Source: Streptomyces cinnabarinus
GTDB lineage: Bacteria > Actinomycetota > Actinomycetes > Streptomycetales > Streptomycetaceae
Assembly (NCBI RefSeq): GCF_027270315.1
Contig: NZ_CP114413.1
Coordinates: 1,488,001-1,552,000, forward strand
Length of the DNA stretch: 64,000 nt
Direction of reading: 5' to 3'
Below, piece by piece: positions 1-7,698 of the stretch. Each line of letters begins with the position of its first letter. Position 1 is the stretch's first letter. The translations under genes and the position numbers were made by a program. Under the pieces are notes generated by a model, which did not search any database, was not told the DNA's origin, and worked only from the letters and a program-made list of their open reading frames with translations.

Positions 1-10
1 AGTTGAGGGG

Positions 11-442
11 TCAGCGTCCAGCGATCTCACGGAGCCGCTTCAGGGCCGTATCGGCAGGGCTGTACCAGAAGGTCTCCGCAGGCGTCAGGCCGAGGGCGTC
101 CTGTGCCACGTCGCAGATCAGGCGCCGCTCATCGCCCCTCTCCGCGTAACACTGAGCGGTGGTCGGGACGTCGGCGCCATCCTCGTCGCGGCCGGTGACT
201 TCGTCCTCCTCGTCTTCGGGCAGGTCGACGAGGGTCCAGCCGGTGACGTGCGCGACCCATCCGGCCGCGCACAGCGTTGTGCCGCAGTTCGGGACCGCTC
301 TGGGGGCCAGCCGGATGGACTCCGTGAGGTAGGCCCAGCTCTGCATGTCGAAGGCGTCGGGTTGGTTGTCGATGGCGTCGAGGACGGCGCGCGCGACCTC
401 AGCTGGCGTCTCGGGGTAAGGGGTGACCGTGGTAGCGGTCAT
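11..442 (-). CDS. Phage-type hypothetical protein with paired-Cys motif
   Basis: A 143-residue acidic protein of unknown function. The start at 442 (MTATTV) is preceded by GGAG five bases upstream; a longer in-frame start would run into the tRNA gene. It carries the motif NCGTTLCAAGW near residue 57, a CxxxxCxxGW pattern I know from hypothetical proteins of actinobacterial phages, followed by a strongly acidic stretch (EDEEDE). It is the last gene of the element visible at the left edge and lies directly downstream of the tRNA on the same strand. No enzymatic motif is seen. Confidence 0.75.
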   Translation of the reverse strand: MTATTVTPYPETPAEVARAVLDAIDNQPDAFDMQSWAYLTESIRLAPRAVPNCGTTLCAAGWVAHVTGWTLVDLPEDEEDEVTGRDEDGADVPTTAQCYAERGDERRLICDVAQDALGLTPAETFWYSPADTALKRLREIAGR

Positions 443-474
443 GGCAACTCCAGTCACGGGATGCGAGGTTGGAG

Positions 475-548
475 TAGTGCTGGTGGGACTCGAACCCACG
501 ACCTCAGGACTTATAAGATCCGCGCTCTGCCAACTGAGCTACAGCACC
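475..548 (-). tRNA. tRNA-Ile(UAU)
   Basis: The minus strand folds into a full cloverleaf of 74 nt. The acceptor stem is GGTGCTG/CAGCACT (one G-U pair) with discriminator A. The D arm is GCTC-AGTTGGCA-GAGC. The anticodon loop is CTTATAA, giving anticodon TAT (bases 513-515). The T arm is GTGGG-TTCGAGT-CCCAC. CCA is not encoded. The anticodon stem has one mismatch at its base. UAU reads AUA (Ile), a very rare codon in high-GC Streptomyces, where AUA is normally read by a lysidine-modified CAU tRNA. It lies inside the element, not at its edge. Confidence 0.88.
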
Positions 549-570
549 GCGATGTTGAGTGGTTTGGGCG

Positions 571-610
571 GGCCGCCGCCCCGGGGCGGGGGGTGCGCGG
601 GGCGGCGGCC
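571..610 (-). terminator. Strong GC hairpin between tRNA and DUF932 gene
   Basis: A perfect 12-bp inverted repeat (571-582 with 599-610) and a 16-nt loop lie upstream of the tRNA on the minus strand. With the next hairpin it probably separates the tRNA from the upstream DUF932 message, as terminator or processing structure. There is no U-tract, as is common in Streptomyces. Confidence 0.5.
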
Positions 611-615
611 CTGGG

Positions 616-649
616 AGCGGCCGGGCTGGGGGGAGTCAGCCCGGCCGCT
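616..649 (-). terminator. Hairpin just after DUF932 gene
   Basis: A perfect 13-bp stem (616-628 with 637-649) and an 8-nt loop start 8 bases past the DUF932 stop codon. Position and strength fit a rho-independent-type terminator without a U-tract. Confidence 0.65.
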
Positions 650-656
650 GGTCTGG

Positions 657-1859
657 TCAGGGCTTGCGCAGGAGCAGCAGCCGCTTGTGGGCCCGGGTCT
701 TCAGGTCGTCGTCGGCGCCTTCCAAGGACGCGGTGGCGCGCGCCAGTTCCTCGGTCATGGTCTTGGCGGGGCGGCGAGGGGCGGCGTGGTCGAGGTAGCC
801 GGTGATGGCGCGCTCGGCCGCGTAGGCGGTGTGTCCGACGCGCTCGGTCTCGGTGCGGAACAGGTCGTCGAGGGCGCCGGTACGGGCGGCGTGGTTGGTC
901 TTGGTGCGGTCGGTGGCGTCGTCCTCCAGCGGCCACAGGTCGCCGATCACGTCGTGGAAGTCGCGCAGGGCGATGTCAGTGCGGGCGAGGGCGGTCTCTT
1001 CGTCGGCGAACTGGGCGAAGTAGCGGACGCTCAGGCCGAGGGTGCGGCGGGCTTCCTTGATCTGGCTGGTGGCCCCGGCGGTGTGACGGACAGCCCAGCG
1101 GGTGACGGCGTCGCGGACCGCGAACCTCTCCGTGTTGGCGCACACGGGCCGCCACGGGGTGACGATGCACTGGAACTGCGCCTTCCCGCTGTGGTCGTTC
1201 ATCACCGCCACGTACGGGACGATCAAGTCGTTGATGCCGTCGGCGTCCACCGTGACGGTCTCCGGCAGGCGGATGGCGATGAACACGCGCCGCCCGCCCC
1301 GGATGAGTCCGGCGGACTCCCAGACGACGTCGTAGCGGCCCACGAGTTCCTGGAGGAACTCAAACCCAGCGCGATTCTGGATCGGCATGTACTTCCGGCC
1401 GACGGCTCCGAGAGCGGCGCCGGTGTCGGTTCGGACGGTGTGCCGCTGGTCGACGTGCTCGCGCAACTCGCCGTTCCACTCGTACAGGGCGGGGACGGTG
1501 TCGACCTTGAAGTCGAGGCCGGACAGGCCGAGCACCTCGTCGATGTCGGTGGTCCCGCCGGGGATGATCTGGCCGAGATCGTGCCAGGCGGGGGACGACG
1601 CGTACAGGCCGATCGTGCCGTCGGCGCGGGTGTCGAGGCCGTGGTTGGCGATGATCTGCTCGATCTGGCCCTGGGTGTTGCGGGCGACGGTGAAGGTCTC
1701 GCCCCGGTCCCAGCCGGTGAGGACTTCGTACCGGTCGCCGCCGATCATGCGGATCTCGCCCCGGTCGATGCGGGCCTGGAAGCGGCGCTCGACGTTGCGG
1801 ATGCTCTCGATCTGCGCGGTCTTCTCGGCGGCGAAGGCGGTGTTGACGTCGGTGGTCAC
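657..1859 (-). CDS. DUF932 family phage/plasmid-like protein
   Basis: A 400-residue protein that I recognise as a DUF932 (phage/plasmid-like, TIGR03299-type) protein from the N-terminal segment WHDLGQIIPGG, about residues 92-102, and the central AIRLPE...PYVAVMNDHSG...CTEcANT-like block ending in VCANTERFA. The family is widespread in actinophages and mobile elements; its biochemical role is not established. The start is GTG at 1859, with GGGGG eight bases upstream. Two hairpins follow the stop codon, so this ends a transcript. Confidence 0.85.
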   Translation of the reverse strand: MTTDVNTAFAAEKTAQIESIRNVERRFQARIDRGEIRMIGGDRYEVLTGWDRGETFTVARNTQGQIEQIIANHGLDTRADGTIGLYASSPAWHDLGQIIPGGTTDIDEVLGLSGLDFKVDTVPALYEWNGELREHVDQRHTVRTDTGAALGAVGRKYMPIQNRAGFEFLQELVGRYDVVWESAGLIRGGRRVFIAIRLPETVTVDADGINDLIVPYVAVMNDHSGKAQFQCIVTPWRPVCANTERFAVRDAVTRWAVRHTAGATSQIKEARRTLGLSVRYFAQFADEETALARTDIALRDFHDVIGDLWPLEDDATDRTKTNHAARTGALDDLFRTETERVGHTAYAAERAITGYLDHAAPRRPAKTMTEELARATASLEGADDDLKTRAHKRLLLLRKP

Positions 1860-1890
1860 GATGGGTTCCCCCTTCAGGGTTGATCAGGTG

Positions 1891-2136
1891 TCAGGCGCAG
1901 GCGGCGGATCGGGTGATGGACTCGCGGCGGGCGTGGAACGGGCCGGAGCGCTCGCCCCACGGGTCGACCAGGGCGCACCGCACGTCGGGCAGACCGTGCG
2001 CGTCGAGGGCCCGGCAGATCCGGCACGGGCACGGGATGGCCAGCCACAGGCCGTGCAGGTCGGTGATGGAGCCGTGGTACATGACTAGGGCGCCGGGCTC
2101 GATCAGGTCGAGTGCGCGGATGAGCGTGTCCGACAT
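1891..2136 (-). CDS. Small hypothetical protein with Cys cluster
   Basis: An 81-residue protein preceded by a strong Shine-Dalgarno sequence (GGAGGAG). The centre has CPCRICRALDAHG, a compact Cys cluster (CxCxxC) that could bind a metal. It lies 31 nt upstream of the DUF932 gene on the same strand. No family recognised. Confidence 0.7.
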   Translation of the reverse strand: MSDTLIRALDLIEPGALVMYHGSITDLHGLWLAIPCPCRICRALDAHGLPDVRCALVDPWGERSGPFHARRESITRSAACA

Positions 2137-2146
2137 GACTCCTCCT

Positions 2147-2494
2147 TCACGGGTGGCTGCGGACGGGGGCGTTGGTCGGGATCCAGCGCATGGCGTCGCC
2201 GCTGGTCAGCCGGGGCACCGCAACGGGGCGAGGCCGAGCGGCCGGGGCGGGCCGGTCTACCGCGTAGCGGCCGTACGCCTCCCACGCCTCGCTCAGCACG
2301 TGCCGCTCACCGGGCGTGTACGCCATGACGCGGCGGAACCTGCCGTTGATGAACCGGAACGCGCGACGGGGCTCACGCCGGTAGGTGTCGCGGTAGATCT
2401 CTGCGGCCACACGGCCGAGCCACGAACCGAACCGCCAGTCGGCCGGGAGTCCGCGCCGGACCAGGTATTCGGCGACGGTGATCCTGCGGTTCAT
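2147..2494 (-). CDS. Basic hypothetical protein
   Basis: A 115-residue protein, rich in Arg and aromatic residues (MNRRITVAEYLVRRGLPADW...). I chose the ATG at 2494, which has GGGGG five to six bases upstream; the open frame extends further but into the promoter region. It is the first gene after the promoter at 2545-2573, so it probably heads the short transcript that ends after the DUF932 gene. Function unknown. Confidence 0.72.
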   Translation of the reverse strand: MNRRITVAEYLVRRGLPADWRFGSWLGRVAAEIYRDTYRREPRRAFRFINGRFRRVMAYTPGERHVLSEAWEAYGRYAVDRPAPAARPRPVAVPRLTSGDAMRWIPTNAPVRSHP

Positions 2495-2544
2495 GGCACC
2501 CCCTGCGGTGTGGGCCGGGCCGAACGCCTTGCCCCATGTCAAAA

Positions 2545-2573
2545 ATTGTACGAGAGAGTACGAGTCACCACAA
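2545..2573 (-). promoter_or_regulatory. Sigma-70-type promoter with GTACGA repeats
   Basis: On the minus strand TTGTGG (2573-2568) and TACAAT (2550-2545) are separated by exactly 17 bp, in an AT-richer 130-bp gap (2495-2624). Copies of GTACGAG at 2548 and 2558 (10-bp period) and an inverted TCGTAC at 2582 overlap or flank the promoter, so it is probably regulated. It would drive the 2494-657 genes. Confidence 0.6.
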
Positions 2574-2624
2574 CTGTTTGGTCGTACTTTCTTTGACAAC
2601 TCCCGACCCGTCCGCACCCGTTGA

Positions 2625-3878
2625 TCAGCTGTCGCCGCTGGTCCGCTCCCCGGCACTGGAGCCGTCGAGGAGCTGTTCCAGCTGCCGGAACTTGTCCTCG
2701 CGGGTGCCCGCCACGGTGGCGTAGTGCGCGGGGGCCAGGTCGTCCGGTCGTGGGCCTCCGCGCCGGATGAGCACTGCCGCGCAGAGCGGCAATGTGACGC
2801 CGGGAAAGATACGGGTCGGAACCGGCGGAGCCTTGCCCTCCGGGCTCAGGTCCACGACGAGGATCTGGTCGGCAGTCCGCCGCATGGCGGCGCGCATCCC
2901 GCTGAACCCCTCGCCCGCCAGCCAGGCGCTCGGTGTGAGAAAGGCGACGGCGCCACAGTTCATGCGGGTCTCGAAGACGCGCCACAGCGCCCAACGCCAG
3001 AAGAACGCGTACAGGTTGGACAGCGAGTACTCCATGCGACCCTGGCCGGGCATACGGAACTCGTCCATCGACGGGCGCCACAGTTCGTCCGGGGTGCGGT
3101 CGGCTGCCCGCCGCGGGCGGCGGGCCTCGATCCAGGGCGCGGCGCCCTTGGCCTTGTCCCGGTAGGGCGGGTTGCCCACGATGACGAACGGCCGCTCGCA
3201 GTTGAGGCGGCCGGCCAGAGTCGAGGGCATGTCACCGTCGAGGGCGTTCCCGACGATGATGTTGTCGTCGAGCCAGGTGATAGGGGTGAACCCGCTGGTC
3301 TCCAGCCAGCACGCCGACTTCGCGAGGTCGACGGCCACCGGGTCAGTGTCGATGCCGTACACGCAGGACTTCAGTACATCCGCCATCACGGCCTGAACCG
3401 TGAGCGGAGCCGGGCGCTGCGTGCGATAGAGACGGCTGACGTACAGCGCGGCCAGCAGCCGGGCAGCCGCCACCAGGAACACGCCTCCGCCGCATGCCGG
3501 ATCCAGAACGGACACCTTCAACACGTCGGCCGGGTCGTCGTCCAGGTACCAGTCGGCCACCTGGCGGAAGGCCGCACAGGTCAACGGTCCTGCGACTTCG
3601 GCCGGGGTGTACCAGGCGCCCGATGCGCTGCGGTCCTCGGCTCGCAGCAGTTCCTCGCGCAGAGCACCCAGTTCCGCCGCTCCCCACTGGCCGAGATCAC
3701 CGAAGTCAGACAGGAGCTTCTGTACACGCTCGGCAGCATCGTCGGGCAGCCCAACCGGCCAAGGTGGTTGCAGGCCGCGGGCGGCCGCGACCGCATTGAC
3801 GGCCAGGCGCACGATCTGCCGCTGCCCGCCGGGGCCGGGAGCTTCGGCAGCGATCGCCTCAAGGACGCCGGGCCTCAC
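2625..3878 (-). CDS. DNA N6-adenine-type methyltransferase
   Basis: A 417-residue gamma-class DNA methyltransferase, resembling the Eco57I/N6_Mtase families. SAM-binding motif I is DPACGGG at residues 126-132 and catalytic motif IV is NPPY at 236-239. The N-terminal about 90 residues are helical and end in the GAWYTP segment that usually precedes motif I. No endonuclease motif is seen and no partner nuclease is encoded nearby, so it is probably a solo phage methyltransferase for self-protection. I chose the GTG at 3878, which overlaps the upstream stop (GTGA); the open frame continues to 4370 but there it is antisense noise over the neighbouring gene. Confidence 0.88.
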   Translation of the reverse strand: MRPGVLEAIAAEAPGPGGQRQIVRLAVNAVAAARGLQPPWPVGLPDDAAERVQKLLSDFGDLGQWGAAELGALREELLRAEDRSASGAWYTPAEVAGPLTCAAFRQVADWYLDDDPADVLKVSVLDPACGGGVFLVAAARLLAALYVSRLYRTQRPAPLTVQAVMADVLKSCVYGIDTDPVAVDLAKSACWLETSGFTPITWLDDNIIVGNALDGDMPSTLAGRLNCERPFVIVGNPPYRDKAKGAAPWIEARRPRRAADRTPDELWRPSMDEFRMPGQGRMEYSLSNLYAFFWRWALWRVFETRMNCGAVAFLTPSAWLAGEGFSGMRAAMRRTADQILVVDLSPEGKAPPVPTRIFPGVTLPLCAAVLIRRGGPRPDDLAPAHYATVAGTREDKFRQLEQLLDGSSAGERTSGDS

Positions 3879-4618
3879 GTCATCACCCGCGCGGGCTTGG
3901 CTGTGCCCTTGAGCAGCCTGTACATGGTGGCGGCCGCGATGCCCGCCTCCGCGGCCAGAGCCTTCACGGGCTCGCCAGCCTCGCGGCGCTCGCGGTAGGT
4001 CTCGACCTGCCGCTCGTCGAGGCGCTGCCGCCCCAAGTGGTCGCGGCCGTTGCGGGAGCGGACGCGCCGGTCGGTGCGCCACTGCCGGGACGGTGTCTCG
4101 TGCTCGTGCCACCAGGCGTAGAAGCGGCGGCGCCCGGTGGAGATGAGCACGCTGAACGTTCCCTTCGTGACACCGAGCGCGGCGGCGGCCTGGTCGTAGT
4201 CGCCGGTGACGGCGAGCGCGGCGAGAGCCTGCTGCTGGCGGGGCTGGAGGAGGGGCCAGATCTGCTCGACGGCGAGGCGGTCGACGACGCGTGGCTCCGG
4301 GGATGGCGGGTTGGCCGGGTTCCAGTAGGCGTGGAAGCGGGGCATGGGCTGGCCGTAGTTCTGCGTGCACCGCCCGTGGGTGCGCATGTCGTCCTTGACG
4401 CGCGCGTCGGAGGCCGCAGTACCCGCGTTCAGCAGCTCGCGCCGGGTGGGCGGTTCGACGGCAGTCAGCAGGTGCTCGGTGATGCCGAACCAGACCGCGT
4501 CGTACCGCTCATCGATGTCGCCAGCGGTGTACCAGCGGTCCAGGCGCAGCACGGTGCGGGTGAGGTGTTCGAGGTCGCGCACGGTGTAGCCGTGCGCGAC
4601 GGGTATGTCGGCGCTCAT
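3875..4618 (-). CDS. Double helix-turn-helix DNA-binding protein
   Basis: A 247-residue protein. Residues about 125-160 (QQQALAALAV..DYDQAAAALG..) look like a sigma-70 region 4 HTH. The C-terminus (LDERQVETYRERREAGEPV followed by ALAAEAGIAAATMYRLLKG) matches the HTH_7/resolvase-type helix-turn-helix. The region between is Arg/His-rich. The start overlaps the upstream stop by 4 nt (ATGA) and its own end overlaps the methyltransferase start, so the two are translationally coupled. It may regulate or guide the methyltransferase; that is inference. Confidence 0.78.
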   Translation of the reverse strand: MSADIPVAHGYTVRDLEHLTRTVLRLDRWYTAGDIDERYDAVWFGITEHLLTAVEPPTRRELLNAGTAASDARVKDDMRTHGRCTQNYGQPMPRFHAYWNPANPPSPEPRVVDRLAVEQIWPLLQPRQQQALAALAVTGDYDQAAAALGVTKGTFSVLISTGRRRFYAWWHEHETPSRQWRTDRRVRSRNGRDHLGRQRLDERQVETYRERREAGEPVKALAAEAGIAAATMYRLLKGTAKPARVMT

Positions 4619-5181
4619 GACGCCCGGTTCTCGGTGAGCAGGTACAGGCGGCTTCCCTCGTAGCGGGCCGGGCCGCCCGTATCGCCGTCCTCGCAGCCGT
4701 CGTTGATGCACCAGGCGCGCGGCCGGTCATCGTCCGCGCGGCCATACACGGTGCGCTCCCCGCACGCCAGACACAGCGCATGCCGGAAGTGCACCGACGG
4801 CCCCCGCAGCCCGAGCACCGTCAGCACCGTGCCGTGCCACCGGCCCACAATCCGGGCCACCTCCGACACCTGTTCTGCGGCCTCCGCGCCCGGCGGGATC
4901 GCCTTGAGCGCCCGGTCCCAGCGCTGCGTGCGCGCTGACTGCCGCAGCCGCATGTCCAAGCCGATGGCCTCGGTCTTGATGCGCTGCGACCACGACACCG
5001 CCTCCAGCGACGTCGGCGGCCGCGACCCGGGCGACGCGTGGCCGCCGGTGGCCGGCTGCCGGGTGCGCAGACCGAGGGTGTCGAGCCGGTGGATGAGGCC
5101 GGGGCCGCCGTCGCCGGGGTGGTGTTCGTCGCCCGTGAAGCGGTCCACGAGGTCCCGCACCAGGTCGTCAAGCGTCTGCAT
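4615..5181 (-). CDS. Phage hypothetical protein with C-terminal zinc ribbon
   Basis: A 188-residue protein. The N-terminus (MQTLDDLVRDLVDRFTG) and layout are familiar from Streptomyces prophages. Residues about 138-170 contain CLACGERTVYG...CINDGC, two CxxC-like pairs that suggest a zinc ribbon. The start has GGGAGG upstream. It overlaps both neighbours (14 nt upstream, 4 nt downstream). Function unknown. Confidence 0.75.
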   Translation of the reverse strand: MQTLDDLVRDLVDRFTGDEHHPGDGGPGLIHRLDTLGLRTRQPATGGHASPGSRPPTSLEAVSWSQRIKTEAIGLDMRLRQSARTQRWDRALKAIPPGAEAAEQVSEVARIVGRWHGTVLTVLGLRGPSVHFRHALCLACGERTVYGRADDDRPRAWCINDGCEDGDTGGPARYEGSRLYLLTENRAS

Positions 5182-5644
5182 GGCCGTCCTCCCTCCCGAG
5201 CACGCTCCAGCGGACGTTCCGGATGCCGTGGGCCAGGACCGCCATGCCGAACTGGTCGCGCGGCAGTTGCACCCGGGCCTGCGGGTAGGTGCGGAAGCGC
5301 TCCAGGTCGAAGGAGCACACGGCGTCGGCGTAGCGGCCGTCCGGGTCCGGCTCGTAGCGGACCGGCCAGCGGGCGACCATGCGCCGGGCGTACCAGCGGC
5401 ACGCGTGACGCTTCTTCCACATCTGCCAGGTGGAGGCCGGCACCTCGAACGGGACCCGGGTCCGCTGGGTGAGCATGTGGGGCGGCAGATCGTCGGCGAG
5501 GAGCTTCGTGCGGAGCTGGAACAGGTACTGGCCGAAGATCTCGCGCTGCATGGAGACGTCGAGGTCGAGGAACACCTCTTCGTCCGCCAGGAACTGGAGG
5601 GCGTACCGCTTGAAGGTCAGCGTGACGGTGGGCTCGTCGATCAC
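5168..5644 (-). CDS. Hypothetical protein
   Basis: A 158-residue protein starting at GTG 5644, which overlaps the previous stop as GTGA. The open frame extends upstream but only as antisense. The sequence is rich in Trp, Tyr and Arg (residues about 70-100: WQMWKKRHACRWYARRMVARW), typical of nucleic-acid-binding or capsid-associated phage proteins, but no known domain is recognisable. Confidence 0.7.
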   Translation of the reverse strand: MIDEPTVTLTFKRYALQFLADEEVFLDLDVSMQREIFGQYLFQLRTKLLADDLPPHMLTQRTRVPFEVPASTWQMWKKRHACRWYARRMVARWPVRYEPDPDGRYADAVCSFDLERFRTYPQARVQLPRDQFGMAVLAHGIRNVRWSVLGREDGHADA

Positions 5645-5799
5645 GCGCCACCTGCTATGCCTCGAAGGATGATCGTCTTCAGGAGGTCGAGAGCCTGCGC
5701 CTCCGTGAACCCGGCGTCGACCCACGCCTGGAAGGCCTCGTGGTGTTGCACGGCCATGGCAGCGAGTTCGGTGATCGGGGCGGGTATCTCGTCAGGCAT
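5641..5799 (-). CDS. Small helical hypothetical protein
   Basis: 52 residues from the ATG at 5799 (MPDEIPAPITELAAM). It is predicted almost wholly helical, with the FTEAQALDLLKTII segment resembling a UBA-like helix pair. It overlaps its neighbours by 8 and 4 nt. Function unknown. Confidence 0.6.
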   Translation of the reverse strand: MPDEIPAPITELAAMAVQHHEAFQAWVDAGFTEAQALDLLKTIILRGIAGGA

Positions 5800-5959
5800 T
5801 GGGGGTCTCTTCCTCGTCGAGGTCGAAGCCGTGCCAGACGATCGAGGTGAGCGCATCTGGAACGTGATTGGTGATCGCCGCGCCGACTGCCATGGCCAGG
5901 GCCGAGGGCGGTGCATCCGTGCGGAAGGTGAGCGTGACGCTTACGTGGCGGTCAGGCAT
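5792..5959 (-). CDS. Small hypothetical protein
   Basis: 55 residues from ATG 5959 (MPDRHVSVTLTFRTDAPPS), ending in an acidic tail (LDEEETPNA). The strand-rich first half and the alternating pattern suggest a small alpha/beta fold. It overlaps both neighbours by 8 nt, as expected in a compact phage operon. Confidence 0.6.
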   Translation of the reverse strand: MPDRHVSVTLTFRTDAPPSALAMAVGAAITNHVPDALTSIVWHGFDLDEEETPNA

Positions 5960-6257
5960 CGGGGTGCTCCTTGCTTCGTCGTGCGCGCCAGACGCGGCAG
6001 CACCAGCCGCACACGTCACCGGCGTCGGGGTACAGCGCGCCCGAGCCCTGCTGCGGTTCGGCTCCCTTGAGGGATCGGAGCAGGTGGGGGCAGGTCGAAT
6101 AGATGTGGTCGGTCAGGCCCATGGGCGCGAGGTACCAGGGCTCGACCGCGTTCTCTGGCCCGTGGCGGTCTCGGAGGTCGGCGTCCGCGACGGCGAGCGC
6201 GGCTTCCACTGCGGTCTGGTACTCGATGACCACTTCGCCGGGGTGGGGCGCGCTCAC
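5952..6257 (-). CDS. Hypothetical protein with C-terminal Cys cluster
   Basis: A 101-residue protein starting with GTG at 6257 within a GTGA overlap. An N-terminal helix (YQTAVEAALAVADADLRDR) is followed by TCPHLLRSLK and a CGWCCRVWRARR tail. The Cys/His content suggests metal binding. Function unknown. Confidence 0.65.
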   Translation of the reverse strand: MSAPHPGEVVIEYQTAVEAALAVADADLRDRHGPENAVEPWYLAPMGLTDHIYSTCPHLLRSLKGAEPQQGSGALYPDAGDVCGWCCRVWRARRSKEHPDA

Positions 6258-6637
6258 AGGTGTGTCTCCCCTCGTGCGAGGGCGCGAGCGGCTTCCTGTT
6301 CGGCGGCGCGTTCAGCGACGTCGTAGCCGAGGTGCTTAGTGAGCTGGCCAAGAACGGCACGGGCCACGTCGGCGCGGCGCACGTCGTCGGAATCGGCGGC
6401 CTGCGCGGCGATGTTCACCAGGTCCAGCAGCAGCGCGGTGGGCACCGGCTGCCCGTCGGGCCGTTCGACGCGCGCGCCGTGGTAGCCCTTCAGGAGTTCC
6501 TCCAGCGATGTCGCCACGGTGGCGAGCCCGAACTCCGGGTCGTCGATCACGAAGGTGCGGCCGGAGGGGAACTCGGCACCGTCGAGGACCTGGCCGTTGT
6601 GGTGCAGGCGGAAGCCGCGGGTGAAGACGGGCTGCAT
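6254..6637 (-). CDS. Hypothetical protein
   Basis: 127 residues from ATG 6637 (MQPVFTRGFRLHHNG). The N-terminal half is strand-rich and the C-terminal half helical with many Ala/Glu/Arg (ERAAEQEAARALARGE). The start overlaps the previous stop by one base (TGATG). No family recognised. Confidence 0.68.
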   Translation of the reverse strand: MQPVFTRGFRLHHNGQVLDGAEFPSGRTFVIDDPEFGLATVATSLEELLKGYHGARVERPDGQPVPTALLLDLVNIAAQAADSDDVRRADVARAVLGQLTKHLGYDVAERAAEQEAARALARGETHL

Positions 6638-6969
6638 CAGACTTCTCCGCTCAGTCGCTTCAGTCGCTCGTACAGGTAGGCGCCGCTGTGCCGGTCCGCG
6701 ATGTGTCCGTCCTCGCCGCGGCCGGGCTCGCCGGTGTCGTTGATGGCGCGGGCGACATCGAGGGCGAGGACGTCGTACATGCCGGAGGCGGCGACGTACC
6801 GGGCCTGCTCGTCCAGCCATCGGGCGAGCGGTTCAGCCGCTCGCAGGAGACTGCGGATGATGTCCAGCAGCGGCAGGTTGTCGCTGTCGACGCGGGCCTT
6901 CATGTCGGCGCTGGCGCGCACGCGTGCGGCTGCGGTGCGCAGCTCGGCCACCAAGTCCTGGGTGCTCAT
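6637..6969 (-). CDS. Helical hypothetical protein
   Basis: 110 residues starting MSTQDLVAELRTAAARVRASAD. The form is familiar from Streptomyces phages: an N-terminal helix, then LARWLDEQARYV and a C-terminal AYLYERLKRLSGE. It overlaps both neighbours. No catalytic motif. Confidence 0.68.
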   Translation of the reverse strand: MSTQDLVAELRTAAARVRASADMKARVDSDNLPLLDIIRSLLRAAEPLARWLDEQARYVAASGMYDVLALDVARAINDTGEPGRGEDGHIADRHSGAYLYERLKRLSGEV

Positions 6970-7283
6970 CGCTCACCGCCGGTCGTGGTCAGCCAGTCGG
7001 CGAGCGGCGCGAGCAGGAGCAGCGCCGTACGGCTTGCCATCGCGGCCCGGTCCGGGTCGTCGGGGTCGACGTACGGACAGCCTTCCGCCGTACGCAGGTA
7101 CGCCTCGTAGCGGATGACGACCCCGAAGGCGCTGTCCTCGATGACCAGCTCCGAGGACACCGGCACGTCGCGCGGGTTGATGCCGTTGGCGTGCAGCCAC
7201 GTCAGCACCGCGTGCATGCCGTCCGGCGTGCTGAACTGGCGCGCCCACAGGGCCTCGCAGTCGATGATGCGGCGCTCGCTCAC
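6966..7283 (-). CDS. Hypothetical protein
   Basis: 105 residues from GTG 7283 (VSERRIIDCEALWARQF), inside a GTGA overlap with the preceding gene. The central part (WLHANGINPRDVPVSSELVIED) looks strand-rich. This arrangement is common in Streptomyces siphovirus early regions, with unknown role. Confidence 0.68.
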   Translation of the reverse strand: MSERRIIDCEALWARQFSTPDGMHAVLTWLHANGINPRDVPVSSELVIEDSAFGVVIRYEAYLRTAEGCPYVDPDDPDRAAMASRTALLLLAPLADWLTTTGGER

Positions 7284-7429
7284 CAGCGGTCCTTTCCGGG
7301 AGCGATGAGGTTCGCGGCGTCGAAGTGGCACACGTCGCGAAGGAGTTGGGCACAGTGACGGATCGCAGCACGGCGACCGACGGCATGCCCCAAGGCGAAC
7401 GTCACGAGCAGGACCAGGGCGAGACTCAC
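7280..7429 (-). CDS. Small membrane protein
   Basis: A 49-residue gene. It starts at GTG 7429 overlapping the previous stop (GTGA) and ends in a GTGA overlap with the next gene. The first about 18 residues (SLALVLLVTFALGHAVG) form one membrane segment, followed by a basic RRAAIRH turn and a short soluble tail. Function unknown; single-pass small membrane proteins are usual in phage early regions. Confidence 0.62.
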   Translation of the reverse strand: MSLALVLLVTFALGHAVGRRAAIRHCAQLLRDVCHFDAANLIAPGKDRW

Positions 7430-7698
7430 GGCCGGGTCACCTCCAGGCGCCGGCGGCCGCCGCGGTCCTGCTGGGAGGCAACGACGTGGTATCCGGCGGC
7501 GCGGAGCTCGCTGGTGATGGCTTCCAGTTGCTCGGCCTCGCCAGGTCCGTCGTAGAAGACGTGCACGGCTCGGCGTCCGGCCTGGGCGACGCGGAAGCCC
7601 GGGTCCCACTCGCCGCCCTCGAACTCGGAGAACTCGTGGCCCTGGTCGATGAGGAGCTGGCGGACGCTGGCGGCCCTGATGCGCTGCGCCACGGTCAC
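7426..7698 (-). CDS. Hypothetical protein
   Basis: 90 residues from GTG 7698 within GTGA. The alternation of helices and strands (RQLLIDQGHEFSEFEGG..., AVHVFYDGPGEAEQLEAI, AAGYHVVAS) suggests a small alpha/beta fold. No recognised family. Confidence 0.65.
   Translation of the reverse strand: MTVAQRIRAASVRQLLIDQGHEFSEFEGGEWDPGFRVAQAGRRAVHVFYDGPGEAEQLEAITSELRAAGYHVVASQQDRGGRRRLEVTRP

Noticed and set aside
423..1883. Long plus-strand open frame (486 codons)
   Set aside because: It runs antisense to the DUF932 and tRNA genes and has no ribosome site; high GC gives long antisense frames throughout this window.
2724..3998. Plus-strand open frame of 424 codons
   Set aside because: It is antisense to the methyltransferase, whose motifs I and IV are clear on the minus strand.
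2625..4618. Restriction-modification system
   Set aside because: No nuclease motif is present in either gene or the neighbours.
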